Shown here one piece after another: positions 1 through 8,750 of a stretch of 64,000 nucleotides of DNA; the first letter of the stretch is position 1, and each line of letters begins with the position of its first letter. The notes beneath the pieces are model-generated. The model searched no databases. It was not told the DNA's origin and saw only the letters and a list, made by a program, of their open reading frames with translations. This stretch comes from Bradyrhizobium sp. WBOS07. Lineage in GTDB: Bacteria; Pseudomonadota; Alphaproteobacteria; Rhizobiales; Xanthobacteraceae. The stretch lies in the NCBI RefSeq assembly GCF_024585165.1, contig NZ_CP029008.1, forward strand, positions 5,661,501 to 5,725,500, read 5' to 3'. Both the position numbers and the translations under genes were made by a program.

Positions 1-16
1 TAAGCGGCAATCCGGC

Positions 17-1105
17 ATGTCCTTCAACACCTTCGGCCACATGTTCCGCGTCACCACCTTCGGCGAGAGCCATGGGGTGGCCATCGGCTGCGTGGTCGAC
101 GGCTGCCCCCCCATGATCTCGCTCACCGAGGCCGACATCCAGGGTGACCTCGACCGCCGCCGTCCCGGCCAATCGCGCTTCACCACCCAGCGTCAGGAGC
201 CGGACCAGGTGAAGATCCTGTCCGGCGTGATGGCGCATCCGGAGACCGGCGTGCAGGTGACGACGGGCACGCCGATCGGGCTCCTGATCGAGAACACCGA
301 TCAGCGCTCGAAGGACTATTCCGAGATCAAGGACAAGTTTCGCCCCGGCCACGCCGACTTCACCTACGAAGCCAAATACGGTCTGCGCGATTATCGCGGC
401 GGCGGCCGCTCCTCCGCGCGCGAGACCGCGACGCGGGTTGCCGCCGGCGCCATCGCGCGAAAAGTGCTGCCCGACGTCAGGGTGCGCGGCGCCCTGGTGC
501 AGATGGGGCCGCACAAGATCGACCGCGCGAAGTGGGATTGGGACGAGGTCGCCAACAATCCGTTCTTCTGCCCGGACAAGGACAAGGCTGCGTTCTTCGA
601 GACCTATCTCGACGGCATCCGCAAGAGCGGCTCCTCGATCGGCGCGGTGATCGAAATCGTCGCCGAAGGCGTGCCGGCAGGTCTCGGCGCGCCGATCTAT
701 GCCAAGCTCGATTCCGATCTGGCGGGTGCGATGATGACCATCAACGCGGTGAAAGGTGTCGAGATCGGCGCTGGCTTTGGTGCGGCGGAATTGACCGGCG
801 AGGAGAACGCCGACGAGATGCGCACAGGCAATGACGGCACGCGCTTCCTGTCCAATCATGCCGGCGGCGTGCTGGGCGGAATCTCCACGGGCCAGCCCGT
901 GGTGGTGCGTTTCGCAGTGAAGCCGACCTCGTCGATCCTGCAGCCGCGCCGGACCGTCGATCGCAAGGGCGCAGACACCGAGATCTTCACGAAGGGCCGC
1001 CACGATCCCTGCGTCGGCATCCGCGCGGTCCCCGTCGGCGAGGCCATGATGGCCTGCGTGCTGGCCGATCATTTCCTGCGCGATCGCGGGCAGGTGGGAC
1101 GTTGA
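17..1105 (+). CDS. aroC: Chorismate synthase
   Basis: This enzyme makes chorismate from 5-enolpyruvylshikimate-3-phosphate, the last shikimate-pathway step before aromatic amino acids and folate, using reduced FMN in the cytoplasm. The 362-residue product has the family's usual length. It opens with the characteristic N-terminus around [15 protein letters not shown] and carries the conserved RPGHAD and [10 protein letters not shown] stretches (about residues 111-140) and the GGISTG segment near residue 290. The ATG at 17 is the natural start. The TAA at bases 1-3 may be the stop of an upstream gene outside the window. Identification is secure by eye. Confidence 0.97.
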   Translation: MSFNTFGHMFRVTTFGESHGVAIGCVVDGCPPMISLTEADIQGDLDRRRPGQSRFTTQRQEPDQVKILSGVMAHPETGVQVTTGTPIGLLIENTDQRSKDYSEIKDKFRPGHADFTYEAKYGLRDYRGGGRSSARETATRVAAGAIARKVLPDVRVRGALVQMGPHKIDRAKWDWDEVANNPFFCPDKDKAAFFETYLDGIRKSGSSIGAVIEIVAEGVPAGLGAPIYAKLDSDLAGAMMTINAVKGVEIGAGFGAAELTGEENADEMRTGNDGTRFLSNHAGGVLGGISTGQPVVVRFAVKPTSSILQPRRTVDRKGADTEIFTKGRHDPCVGIRAVPVGEAMMACVLADHFLRDRGQVGR

Positions 1106-1148
1106 TGTTGCCGTGCTAGCCCACCGCGCAGCTTGACGGGCCCGCCAC

Positions 1149-2381
1149 TTGATCCGCAAATGGGCTATGGACAGTTCCGAGCTCCAGCGCGTCCGCAACT
1201 GGCTGATCAACGGCCCCCGGTCGGTTGAGCCGGTCGAGATGATCACCGAATTCTGTGAAAGTCTGGTCGCAGCCGGCCTGCCGGTGTGGCGGTTCGGCAT
1301 CTTCATCCGCACGCTGCATCCCGAAGTCTTCGGCCGCAACTTCATCTGGCGGCAAGGGCAGGAGGTCGAAATCGGCAGCGTCGCCTTCGATGTCCTGGAC
1401 TCGCCCATATTCGCCCGCAGCCCGCTCCGCATCGTGTTCGAGCAGGCGCTGGAGGTCAGAGGGCGCGCGACCGATCCCGACGATAAGCGCTTTCCGTTTC
1501 TCGACGACATGCTCGCCGAGGGGGCGACCGACTATATTGCGGTGCCAATGCCGTTCCTCGACGGCTCGGTCCATGCGACGAGCTGGGTGACGCGGCATCC
1601 CGGCGGCTTCAGCGACGACCACATCGCGGCGATCCGGGCCATCATCGCGCCGCTGGCGCGCGTCAGCGAGATCATCAGCCAGCGCCGCACCGCCGAGATG
1701 CTGCTCGATACCTATGTCGGCAACCGCGCCGGCGCGCGCATCCTCGGCGGCCAGATCCGCCGCGGTCACACCGACACCATGCAGGCGGCCATCTGGCTCT
1801 CGGATCTGCGCGGATTCACCGCGCTGTCGGACCGGCTGCCGGCCGAGACCGTGGTCGAGATCCTCAACGGCTATTTCGATTGCCAGGTCAACGCCATCCT
1901 CGCCCATGGCGGCGAGGTCTTGAAGTTCATGGGCGACGGCCTGCTCGCTGTGTTTCCGATCGACGAATATGTCGGCGATGCCGCGCATGTCTGCACGCAG
2001 GTGCTGGAGGCGGCGCGCGACTCCCGCGCCAGTGTGGAGGCGCTCGCCATTCCGGTCGGCGAGGTCGTCGAACGTTTCCGCTTCGGCCTCGCGCTCCACG
2101 TCGGCAACATCCTCTATGGCAATATCGGCGGCGGCAACCGCCTCGACTTCACCTGCATTGGCCCCGCCGTCAATCTCGCCGCGCGGCTGGAGAAGATCGC
2201 GAGCCGGCTCGGCCGCACCATCGTGGCCTCGGAAGGCTTTGCCAATAATTGCCGCCACGACTGGCGCGAGCTCGGCGAGTTTCCGATCGCGGGATTTTCC
2301 AAGGCGCAGCGCGTGTACGGGCTGGCGGACGAGACGCCGGCGCTGGCCGATCGAGCTGCTATTCCTCCGGCTCGGTCGTGA
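1149..2381 (+). CDS. Class III adenylate cyclase with N-terminal GAF-like region
   Basis: This protein is predicted to make cyclic AMP from ATP. The C-terminal half (about residues 205-390) is a class III cyclase domain. Both metal-binding aspartates are present (SDLRGFT and KFMGDG), the lysine before FMGDG favours adenine, and the LDFTCIGPAVNLAARLE segment supplies the rest of the active site. The N-terminal 190 residues have the look of the GAF-like sensory region common in rhizobial cyclases, with no transmembrane segment. The track start is a TTG at 1149; an ATG at 1167 (MDSSELQ) is equally plausible. Its 3' end overlaps the convergent clpS by 23 bases. The signal sensed is unknown. Confidence 0.9.
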   Translation: MIRKWAMDSSELQRVRNWLINGPRSVEPVEMITEFCESLVAAGLPVWRFGIFIRTLHPEVFGRNFIWRQGQEVEIGSVAFDVLDSPIFARSPLRIVFEQALEVRGRATDPDDKRFPFLDDMLAEGATDYIAVPMPFLDGSVHATSWVTRHPGGFSDDHIAAIRAIIAPLARVSEIISQRRTAEMLLDTYVGNRAGARILGGQIRRGHTDTMQAAIWLSDLRGFTALSDRLPAETVVEILNGYFDCQVNAILAHGGEVLKFMGDGLLAVFPIDEYVGDAAHVCTQVLEAARDSRASVEALAIPVGEVVERFRFGLALHVGNILYGNIGGGNRLDFTCIGPAVNLAARLEKIASRLGRTIVASEGFANNCRHDWRELGEFPIAGFSKAQRVYGLADETPALADRAAIPPARS

Positions 2382-2664
2382 ACAGCAATGGGTAGCCCTT
2401 GGCGCGGCCGGCGTCGGTGGCACGCGTCGCCTTGGTCTCGGCGACGTCCTTGGTGAACACGGCGACCACGCAGGCGCCGAGCTTGTGGGCGGTGATCATC
2501 ACCTTGTAGGCCTGATCCTCCGTCATGCGGAATTCGGCCTTCAGCACCATGGTGACGAAATCGCGCGGCGTGTAGTCGTCGTTGATCAGGATGACCTTGT
2601 GCAGCTTCGGCCGCTCGACCTTGGTCCTCGTCCTGGTTTTCGGCTTGGTAACGGCGTCGTTCAT
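2359..2664 (-). CDS. clpS: ClpS, N-end-rule adaptor of the ClpAP protease
   Basis: ClpS binds proteins with destabilising N-terminal residues and hands them to ClpA. The 101-residue product has a variable charged N-terminal tail of about 20 residues. The core follows with the LINDDYTPRDFV motif that forms the recognition pocket, and the MITAHKLG segment that contacts ClpA. No clpA gene lies next to it, so it is a stand-alone copy. Alphaproteobacteria often have two ClpS paralogues and I cannot tell which this is. The gene converges on and overlaps the cyclase gene by 23 bases, so its terminator must lie inside that gene. Confidence 0.95.
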   Translation of the reverse strand: MNDAVTKPKTRTRTKVERPKLHKVILINDDYTPRDFVTMVLKAEFRMTEDQAYKVMITAHKLGACVVAVFTKDVAETKATRATDAGRAKGYPLLFTTEPEE

Positions 2665-2802
2665 CGTTTCCAGAAACCCCGGCCCTGATGAGCTCCAGCC
2701 GTCTCATCATATGGCAGACACCCGGGCTCCTCCAAGATGGCCGGGGCGGTTGCTCATGCCGCCGCCGATGGGCAGGGATGCACGGATCGTGCGGACCTCG
2801 CT

Positions 2803-3186
2803 TCAGGGAAGCGCGCGAACAACATGCAACGCCGCGATCAGCGCGCCCACCGACAGCACCACCGATGCGATCATGTAGGCGGCCGAAGCGGCGGTCTGGC
2901 CACGCTCGATCAGATACCAGGCATCGAGAGAGAACGTCGAGAACGTCGTGTATCCACCACAGATGCCCACCGTCAAAAATATCCGGGCGGCCTGCGGCAG
3001 GTTCCATTTCGTCGCGAACAGCGCGGTGAGAATGCCGATCAGGAATGATCCCGTCACGTTGATGATGAGGGTTCCCCAGGGAAAGTCGGTGCCGAACGCG
3101 CGGCCTGCACCGATGGACATCAGATAGCGCACGACCGCACCGAGCGCTCCGCCGGCGGCGACCGCGAGAATGTATTGGATGTTCAA
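2803..3186 (-). CDS. crcB: CrcB/Fluc fluoride channel
   Basis: CrcB (Fluc) is a small dual-topology membrane channel that lets fluoride leave the cell. The 127-residue product has four hydrophobic segments and the family signatures GGALGAVVRY, WGTLIINVTGSFLIG and GGYTTFSTFS, which include the pore Asn and Phe/Thr residues. I start it at the TTG at 3186, preceded by GGGAACGAG; a longer in-frame reading to 3315 would add 43 residues that overlap the upstream gene. It lies 28 bases behind the MFS gene and shares its leader, which carries a fluoride riboswitch. That strongly supports a fluoride-resistance role. Confidence 0.95.
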   Translation of the reverse strand: MNIQYILAVAAGGALGAVVRYLMSIGAGRAFGTDFPWGTLIINVTGSFLIGILTALFATKWNLPQAARIFLTVGICGGYTTFSTFSLDAWYLIERGQTAASAAYMIASVVLSVGALIAALHVVRALP

Positions 3187-3214
3187 GGTCTCGTTCCCTG
3201 GTTTGTGACCTGCA

Positions 3215-4423
3215 TTAGTCGTCCCGCGCCGCCAGCCCGTTGCCGATGGCAAGCAGCCCCAGAAGCGCAAGCAGCGCGAAGCCGAGCCCCGCAAGGAACG
3301 TTCCGGCCGGGCCATAGGCGTCCCACAGCGCGCCCGCGATCACGCTCGCGGCCAGCAGGGCAAGGCCGGTGAACAGGTTGAAATAGCCGAACGCGGTGCC
3401 GCGCAGGCTTGGCGGGGCGGCATCGGCGACCATGGCCGAGAGCAGGCCCTGCGTCAGTCCCATATGCAACCCCCACAGCGCGACGCCGAGTGCGAGGCCC
3501 GAAAGGGTCGGCAGCAGCGCAAGCGCAAGATCGGCACCGGCCAGGACGACGAGCCCGAGCGCGAGCAGGCCGGTCCGGTTGATCCGGTCCGAGAGCACGC
3601 CGGCCGGATAAGCCGACAGGGCGTAGACGATGTTCATCAGCACCAGCACCGCCGGCACCCACATCACGTCCAAGCCAATGTTCTGCGCGCGCAGGATCAG
3701 GAATGCCTCACTGAAGCGCGCGAGCGTGAAGACAATCCCGACCGCGACGACGCGCCAGTACACCGCACCAAGCTGCCGCATGGCGGCGAGATTAAGCGGA
3801 TTCTTCACAAGCTCCCGGCTCGGATCCGGGTCCGGCTCATTCACGCCGAAGGTGATCAGTCCAAACGACAGAAAGGCCGGCAGCACCGCCACCCAGAACA
3901 CGATCGTGAAATTGTCCGCCGTCCACCACATCAGCGCGACAGCAATCAGCGGCCCGAGGAAGGCTCCGGTGGTGTCGAGCGATTGCCGCAGCCCGAAGCT
4001 CGCGCCGCGCAAACCGATCGGCGCGATGTCGGCAATGAGCGCATCGCGCGGCGCGCCGCGAATCCCCTTGCCGATGCGATCGACGAAGCGCGCGGCCACC
4101 AGCCATCCGACGCTGGGCGCGAGCGGGAACAGCGGCTTGGTCAGGGCGGCGAGGCCATAGCCGAGCGCGGCCAGCAGCTTGCGGCGGCCGAGCCAGTCCG
4201 ACAGCGCGCCGGAAAAGATCTTCGTGATCGAGGCGGTCGCCTCCGCAATGCCCTCGATGAAGCCGACGGTCAGCGTCGAAGCGCCGAGCACGGTGACGAG
4301 ATAGACCGGCAGCAGCGCGTGGATCATCTCGGAGGAGATATCCATCAGCATCGAGACGAAGCCGAGCACCCAGATTCCTCTCGGCAGCCCGCTACGTGCA
4401 GCATTCGGTGTCGTCGTCGTCAC
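3215..4423 (-). CDS. MFS transporter in a fluoride-riboswitch operon
   Basis: This is a 402-residue major facilitator with about twelve hydrophobic segments. The loop between segments two and three carries GALSDWLGRRK, the usual MFS signature, and RFVDRIGKGIRGAPRDALI follows in the N-terminal half. I use the GTG at 4423 because AGGAGAAGG precedes it; the longer frame to 4681 runs through the riboswitch and terminator and is not coding. It is the first gene after that leader and is followed closely by crcB. The natural inference is that it exports a fluoride-linked solute or fluoride-stress metabolite. The substrate cannot be read from sequence. Confidence 0.9.
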   Translation of the reverse strand: MTTTTPNAARSGLPRGIWVLGFVSMLMDISSEMIHALLPVYLVTVLGASTLTVGFIEGIAEATASITKIFSGALSDWLGRRKLLAALGYGLAALTKPLFPLAPSVGWLVAARFVDRIGKGIRGAPRDALIADIAPIGLRGASFGLRQSLDTTGAFLGPLIAVALMWWTADNFTIVFWVAVLPAFLSFGLITFGVNEPDPDPSRELVKNPLNLAAMRQLGAVYWRVVAVGIVFTLARFSEAFLILRAQNIGLDVMWVPAVLVLMNIVYALSAYPAGVLSDRINRTGLLALGLVVLAGADLALALLPTLSGLALGVALWGLHMGLTQGLLSAMVADAAPPSLRGTAFGYFNLFTGLALLAASVIAGALWDAYGPAGTFLAGLGFALLALLGLLAIGNGLAARDD

Positions 4424-4451
4424 GTCTTCGCCTTCTCCTGGCCTTGCACCA

Positions 4452-4482
4452 GACAACAAAAAACCCGCCGCCGGCGGGTCTG
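4452..4482 (-). terminator. Intrinsic terminator in the leader of the MFS-crcB operon
   Basis: Read on the minus strand, a perfect 7-bp stem (ACCCGCC / GGCGGGT) with a 3-base loop is followed directly by TTTTTT. It lies between the riboswitch (4525-4595) and the GTG start at 4423. This is where an expression-platform terminator would sit, so fluoride binding would be expected to allow read-through. Confidence 0.85.
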
Positions 4483-4524
4483 TCCATGCTCCCGCCGAAG
4501 GCAGAGGCTCAAGATTGCCCCTCC

Positions 4525-4595
4525 TCAAGCAGGAGTCATCAGCCCACACGGTGATCGACCGCCGGGCGGTTGTCGGGGGACTCCATCCCCATCTG
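4525..4595 (-). ncRNA. Fluoride riboswitch (crcB motif)
   Basis: On the minus strand the leader reads GGGGATGGAGTCCCC, then AACCGCCC, then, after a loop, GGGCTGATGACTCCTGC. These are the conserved pieces of the crcB-motif RNA: P1 (GGGG/CCCC), the GCCC/GGGC stem, and the pseudoknot between GGAGT and ACTCC, with the invariant GCTGATGACTCCT block. An intrinsic terminator follows about 45 bases later, and the operon it precedes encodes CrcB. Motif and context agree; a covariance-model search would settle the exact ends. Confidence 0.93.
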
Positions 4596-4871
4596 TGTGG
4601 CCAACCTAGCACGGAAATCGCTTCGGACAAGTGGGCGGGGAACTGTGTCCCCGTGCTCGTCGCTCCCGCTTCGCGCATCATGAGCCTGATGGTGCGAAGC
4701 GCACGAGCGTGTTCCAGCGGCGCGAGCGCGGCAACACGGGGGCGGCATTGCGCAGAGCGCGCGTCCGCCCGAGCCGCAGATTCCTAACTCGAAAGTGAAG
4801 CGCAAGCGATCTTCGCGCTTTGCGGCAAGGCGATTGCATGTCACCATCACGTCATACGACGGGAGACTGCG

Positions 4872-5735
4872 ATGCGGTTGCTGTTCTCGATCGGGGCTGT
4901 GCTGGTGGCCGGCATGTTTGCCGGAGGGGACGTCGCGGGCGTCGCGGCACCAGGACCAAAATTCGAACCGTCCAAGAAACAGCTGCAGCGGCCCGCGGCC
5001 GACAGAGACGCGCAGACGGTCGACGTCGAGCTGGTCCTCGCGGTCGACGTGTCCTACTCGATGGACATGGACGAGCTCGCGATCCAGCGCGAGGGCTATG
5101 CGCAGGCGATCCAGTCGAAGGAGTTCCTCCAGGCGCTGAAGCTCGGCCCGAACGGCCGGATCGCGGTGACCTATTTCGAGTGGGCCGCCTCCAGCGACCA
5201 GAAGATCATCATCCCCTGGCGGCTGGTCGACGGTCCCGAGACGGCGGATGCGGTCGCCGCCGAGATCATGAAGACGCCGATCCGGCGTGCTTCGCGCACC
5301 TCGATCTCGGGCGCGATCAACTTTGCCATGCCGCTGTTCGACGAAGACCCCTATCGGGGCCTGCGCCGCGTCATCGACATTTCCGGCGACGGTCCCAACA
5401 ACAACGGCGGTCCTGTCACGGTGGCACGCGATGCCGCGCTCGAGAAGGGCATCGTCATCAACGGCCTGCCGATCATGATCAAGGAGCCGTCCTATTCGAC
5501 CATGGATATCGACAATCTCGATTTCTACTACGAGGACTGCGTCATCGGCGGCCCCGGCTCCTTCGTCATCACGATCAAGGACCGCGACAAGTTCAAGGAG
5601 GCGATCCGCACCAAGCTGCTGATGGAGGTCGCCGGCCGCACGCCGGAGCGTCCCGTGATGCGGGTCGCCGACAGGGAGCCGCGCGTCAATTGCCTGATCG
5701 GCGAGAAGATCTGGTCGGACCGCTGGGGCCGCTGA
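4872..5735 (+). CDS. Exported VWA-domain protein (DUF1194 family)
   Basis: This 287-residue protein starts with a signal peptide (hydrophobic core about residues 4-25). A von Willebrand factor A domain follows, with an intact MIDAS metal site beginning DVSYSMD near residue 59. Later family landmarks are GRIAVTYFEWA, TSISGAI and IDISGDGPNNNGG. These match the DUF1194 family of secreted VWA proteins in alphaproteobacteria, whose role is unknown. The ATG at 4872 is preceded by GGGAGACTGCG. It diverges from the fluoride-responsive operon, so 4596-4871 must hold both promoters. It has no obvious partner gene. Confidence 0.88.
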   Translation: MRLLFSIGAVLVAGMFAGGDVAGVAAPGPKFEPSKKQLQRPAADRDAQTVDVELVLAVDVSYSMDMDELAIQREGYAQAIQSKEFLQALKLGPNGRIAVTYFEWAASSDQKIIIPWRLVDGPETADAVAAEIMKTPIRRASRTSISGAINFAMPLFDEDPYRGLRRVIDISGDGPNNNGGPVTVARDAALEKGIVINGLPIMIKEPSYSTMDIDNLDFYYEDCVIGGPGSFVITIKDRDKFKEAIRTKLLMEVAGRTPERPVMRVADREPRVNCLIGEKIWSDRWGR

Positions 5736-5900
5736 AGTCCCCCGGCTGAGAGCTTTCCCGCTTGGCCGATGCGCGAGCTTAACGCCTCGTTAACCGGAGC
5801 GTGGCCCTAATCACATGGTTTCCGTTCATTTCCAGTCGGCATCCTGACATTGCCGCAGCGAACGAAAGTGGGTTTGTGAGGCCCGTCTCCGAGCAATCCA

Positions 5901-6536
5901 ATGGCTATCGTCACATCGAGCACCAGCCAGATTTCGCCCGCCAACGAGCGGCTGTATCGCCAGAGCGCTCTGCTCGGTGATTGGAAGGGCAATTGGGTGG
6001 GCAACAACCAGCCCGTCGGCTTCAAGGTCGTCAACATCCGCGGCGCCCGGGCGCAGGTCGAGTACACCCACAACGGACGCACCGAGCGCGGCTTCGGCGA
6101 GGTTCAGGGCACGCTCATCACCTTCGGCGGCGTCACGGTCGGCACCAAGGACGGCAAGAACATGGTGATGCTGTTCTCGTTCGGGGGAGTTGGCAAGCAG
6201 ACCGCCAATCTCGAGAAGCAGGCCCCCCCGGCCTCCGACAGCCGCCTCATGGGAAGCTGGGGCGGCTATTCCAGCGCCAACGGCAAGAGCGCGAGCTTCA
6301 AGGTGCTGTCCGTCAATGGCAAGGAGGCCGAGGTCAGCGTCACCACCGATGGCGTCACCCGGCAGGGCACCGGCTACGTCTACAAGAACGTCATCATGTT
6401 CGGGCAGACGCAGATCGCGACCGATGACGGACAGAACGGCGAAGTCATCTACCAGGTCGGCACGAAGTCCTTCATGGTGCCGGTGACGAAATATCCGCCG
6501 GCTGATTCATCGTCCTCCGTGGACAAGACCGCATAG
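5901..6536 (+). CDS. Hypothetical protein with an internal duplication
   Basis: I do not recognise this family. The 211-residue protein has no signal peptide or membrane segment. It consists of two similar halves, each about 70 residues: LLGDWKGNWVG...GFKVVNIRGARAQVEY and LMGSWGGYSS...SFKVLSVNGKEAEVSV, each ending in a T-x-G-x-x-x-G segment. The pattern suggests a small beta-sandwich or lipocalin-like fold arising by duplication, but that is inference. Coding is supported by a long frame with typical high-GC third positions. It converges with the short minus-strand frame at 6539. Confidence 0.75.
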   Translation: MAIVTSSTSQISPANERLYRQSALLGDWKGNWVGNNQPVGFKVVNIRGARAQVEYTHNGRTERGFGEVQGTLITFGGVTVGTKDGKNMVMLFSFGGVGKQTANLEKQAPPASDSRLMGSWGGYSSANGKSASFKVLSVNGKEAEVSVTTDGVTRQGTGYVYKNVIMFGQTQIATDDGQNGEVIYQVGTKSFMVPVTKYPPADSSSSVDKTA

Positions 6537-6538
6537 CT

Positions 6539-6763
6539 TCACGACCCCGGTCCATCGGGCTGCGTCAGCGCCTTCAATGGCCCCGTGAGCTGGCGCAAGA
6601 TCGCGCAGTCCTGTGCGAGCAGCCTCGCAGCGATCAACCGCCAGACTTCATCGGACGGCTCCACAAGATCTGGAATCGTCTGCAGCGGATGTTCGGCGTC
6701 CTGCCGCGCGCGAGCAGGGGAACGTGCGGCATCAGGTTCGGTCATGGGGGGCCCGGCCGTCAC
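6539..6763 (-). CDS. Small hypothetical protein
   Basis: This is a possible 74-residue gene (or 68 residues from the second ATG at 6745). Its product is acidic with a helical-looking centre (SDEVWRLIAARLLAQDCAILRQLTGPLKAL) and no signal or membrane segment. It ends 3 bases from the end of the convergent gene at 5901. No motif identifies it. I list it because the frame fills an otherwise empty interval and the composition is plausible, but it could be spurious. Confidence 0.35.
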   Translation of the reverse strand: MTAGPPMTEPDAARSPARARQDAEHPLQTIPDLVEPSDEVWRLIAARLLAQDCAILRQLTGPLKALTQPDGPGS

Positions 6764-6822
6764 GTTGGCGCGGCCGCTGCGCTGGCATTGGTGATGTCAG
6801 GAGAGTATGATCTGCAAAAGCC

Positions 6823-7470
6823 TTGCCGGTAGCTTCAATGTCCAGATTTGCCCCTTCATCCGTGATTGCAGCCCTGATCGCTGTGCTTTGCCTGACCGCA
6901 TCGCCGGTTCACGCCCAAGTCGCGCCGCTGAGATATTGGATTCCCGGCGGGCCTTTCGGCCTCGGCGGTAACGCCGGCCAGAGTTCCGATATTTATGGCA
7001 GTTCCACCAGCTTCAATTCCGGCGATCCGGATTGGCGCAGCAGCGCGACGACTGGTTTTTTCGTCGGCAGTCAGCGCGGCAACCTGAATTGGAGCGGCCT
7101 CAGTCAGACCGGCCTCGGTCAGACCGGCCTCGGTCAGAGCGGTCTTGCCGGCAATTTCAGCGCACTCTCATATGACAGCACGCAGTTCGGTTACAACACC
7201 AAGACCATGGGCGGCATGCCCGTGACGTTCTTTGCCGGTTTCGACACGCTGAAATATGGCAACGGCATCGGCAGCTCGGTTGCGCCGCTGACATCTGGCG
7301 CGGCACCCGGCACCGGCGCATTTGCTGGCGTCGAATTCAAGCCGACCTCCAATCTCAGCCTGTCGTTCGGCGCCGGTTTCATGCAGCAGGATTCGGGCCG
7401 CATGGACAGCGATATCAGATCGAACATGCTGCCGGGCGAGTCGCCGGCGCTGAGCGGTTTGCGCCGTTAA
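6823..7470 (+). CDS. Exported protein with Gly-Leu-Gln repeats
   Basis: This secreted protein of about 210 residues has a clear signal peptide (core ALIAVLCLTASPVHA, cleavage after AHA/AQ). The ATG at 6838 (MSRFAPS) is a more normal start than the TTG at 6823. The centre contains a short tandem of Q-T-G-L-G units, and the C-terminal half (TFFAGFDTLKYG ... GVEFKPTSNLSLSFGAGFMQ) reads like the strand-and-girdle pattern of an outer-membrane beta-barrel fragment. The barrel reading is inference. No function can be assigned. Confidence 0.65.
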   Translation: MPVASMSRFAPSSVIAALIAVLCLTASPVHAQVAPLRYWIPGGPFGLGGNAGQSSDIYGSSTSFNSGDPDWRSSATTGFFVGSQRGNLNWSGLSQTGLGQTGLGQSGLAGNFSALSYDSTQFGYNTKTMGGMPVTFFAGFDTLKYGNGIGSSVAPLTSGAAPGTGAFAGVEFKPTSNLSLSFGAGFMQQDSGRMDSDIRSNMLPGESPALSGLRR

Positions 7471-7518
7471 GGCATGATCCGGAAAAGTGCGCAGCGGTTT
7501 TCCGAAAAGATCATGCTT
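7471..7518. repeat. Palindromic intergenic repeat
   Basis: GCATGATC at 7472-7479 and GATCATGC at 7509-7516 form the ends of a 45-base imperfect palindrome with GGAAAA and TTTTCC inside. It begins directly after the stop codon at 7470. I recall this kind of element as a frequent intergenic repeat in Bradyrhizobium and Rhodopseudomonas genomes. Here it could also act as a transcription terminator hairpin. Confidence 0.7.
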
Positions 7519-7553
7519 AAACAACAAGGCTAAAGCGCGATGGCGATTCATGT

Positions 7554-8648
7554 TCATCGCATCGCGCTTTGCGGCCGCATCACCTGTTCCGGCGGACGCC
7601 GCAGCGATTTCGGCAGATCCGGGCCGGTTCCGAAACGCATGACGATATCGCAGCGCCGTTCGCCGAGCCCGAGCGAGGCTGCAAATTGCTGCCTCAGCGC
7701 CGCGACCTCGACCGGCTGGTTGACGAAGGAATATTTGAGCCCCAGCGCGGTCGCCTGCAAACCGAAGCGCTGGCAGGCGCGGCCGACCGCGATCCAGTGC
7801 GGTTTGTCGCTGCGCTCGGCCGCGAGCACCACGACGCCCGCCGAGGTGGCGAGCTGGTCGCGGTATTTCTTGTTCTCCCCGCTCTCGGTGAAGAAGAGCC
7901 TCAGAAGCGGCCGTGCCAGCCACGATGGCAGGGAGGGATTTCCCGAGGCGGGTGCGAACAACCCGTCCATGGTCGCGAGCGCCTCCGCCTCGTTGAAGCG
8001 AATCCAGCTCACGAGCTCGCGCATGAAGGCCTTGTCGCGCATTTGCGCCGAGTTGCCTTCGAGCACGTAATCGGTGACCCCGGCGATCGCGGCGCGCTCG
8101 GTCATCAGAAGGGCGGTGACACCGGGTTCGCGACAGGCGCTCTCGAGCCGGCGCAAGGTCTCGGGCGTGGCGGGCCTGCCATCGAACGCCGCGCGGGTGC
8201 ATTGCCTGGCCGGAATCGCGGATGCCAACGTCGATGCGTCCGGCGGGGCTTGCTCGAGCGCGATCACGATCCGCTCGCCGTCGATGACTGGATTGGCGCG
8301 CCAGCCCAGCGCGGACGCCGCGAGGATGAGGTTTTCGGCGGCGCAGCCGAGACTGACGAAGAGGTGATGGTCGTCCGGATCCACGGCCGCACAGCGGCGC
8401 GAAAAATCCGGTGCAATCGTGATTTCGTCGCCGCGGGCGGAGAAGACCCACGGCTGAGTGTTGTGGCTGTTGGCCGCGAGGGTGGCAACGCGCACGAGCT
8501 CGCGATCCCGCGGCACGGCCCGCAGCGCAGCCCGAGACGCCGTGACCGCCCCGTCGTAGGTCATCGCCGCTCCAGTGGCAGGGACGCCGCCGATCGCAGC
8601 CGCGGACATTCCCAGCGCGGCTGCGGTGAACTGTCGTCGGTCAAGCAC
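7554..8648 (-). CDS. TAT-exported nitroreductase-family protein
   Basis: The 364-residue product begins LDRRQFTAAALG, a twin-arginine signal followed by an Ala/Gly-rich h-region, so it is likely exported folded with its flavin. The body carries nitroreductase-like landmarks: LAANSHNTQPWVF near residue 60 (the RS-x-R..QPW-type FMN site) and VGRACQRFGLQATALGLKYSF near residue 300. I place the start at the GTG at 8648 (GGAG upstream) rather than at 8735, because that puts the TAT motif at the N-terminus. The electron acceptor is unknown. It lies downstream of the RNA methyltransferase operon with a 100-base gap. Confidence 0.8.
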   Translation of the reverse strand: MLDRRQFTAAALGMSAAAIGGVPATGAAMTYDGAVTASRAALRAVPRDRELVRVATLAANSHNTQPWVFSARGDEITIAPDFSRRCAAVDPDDHHLFVSLGCAAENLILAASALGWRANPVIDGERIVIALEQAPPDASTLASAIPARQCTRAAFDGRPATPETLRRLESACREPGVTALLMTERAAIAGVTDYVLEGNSAQMRDKAFMRELVSWIRFNEAEALATMDGLFAPASGNPSLPSWLARPLLRLFFTESGENKKYRDQLATSAGVVVLAAERSDKPHWIAVGRACQRFGLQATALGLKYSFVNQPVEVAALRQQFAASLGLGERRCDIVMRFGTGPDLPKSLRRPPEQVMRPQSAMR

Positions 8649-8750
8649 GAACGTCCGCTCCGCATCCCATATCGCGCCTCCTGGCGCAAACGCGCTTTTA
8701 GCACCCAACGCGCTGCAACGATTGACCGGAATCAAGACCGGGCGCCGAGG

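Noticed and set aside
2114..3007. 297-residue minus-strand frame over clpS and crcB
   Set aside because: It is a shadow of the real genes, with Arg/Ser-rich translation.
4424..4681. N-terminal extension of the MFS frame to 4681
   Set aside because: It runs through the riboswitch and terminator and lacks a ribosome site; the GTG at 4423 has AGGAGAAGG upstream.
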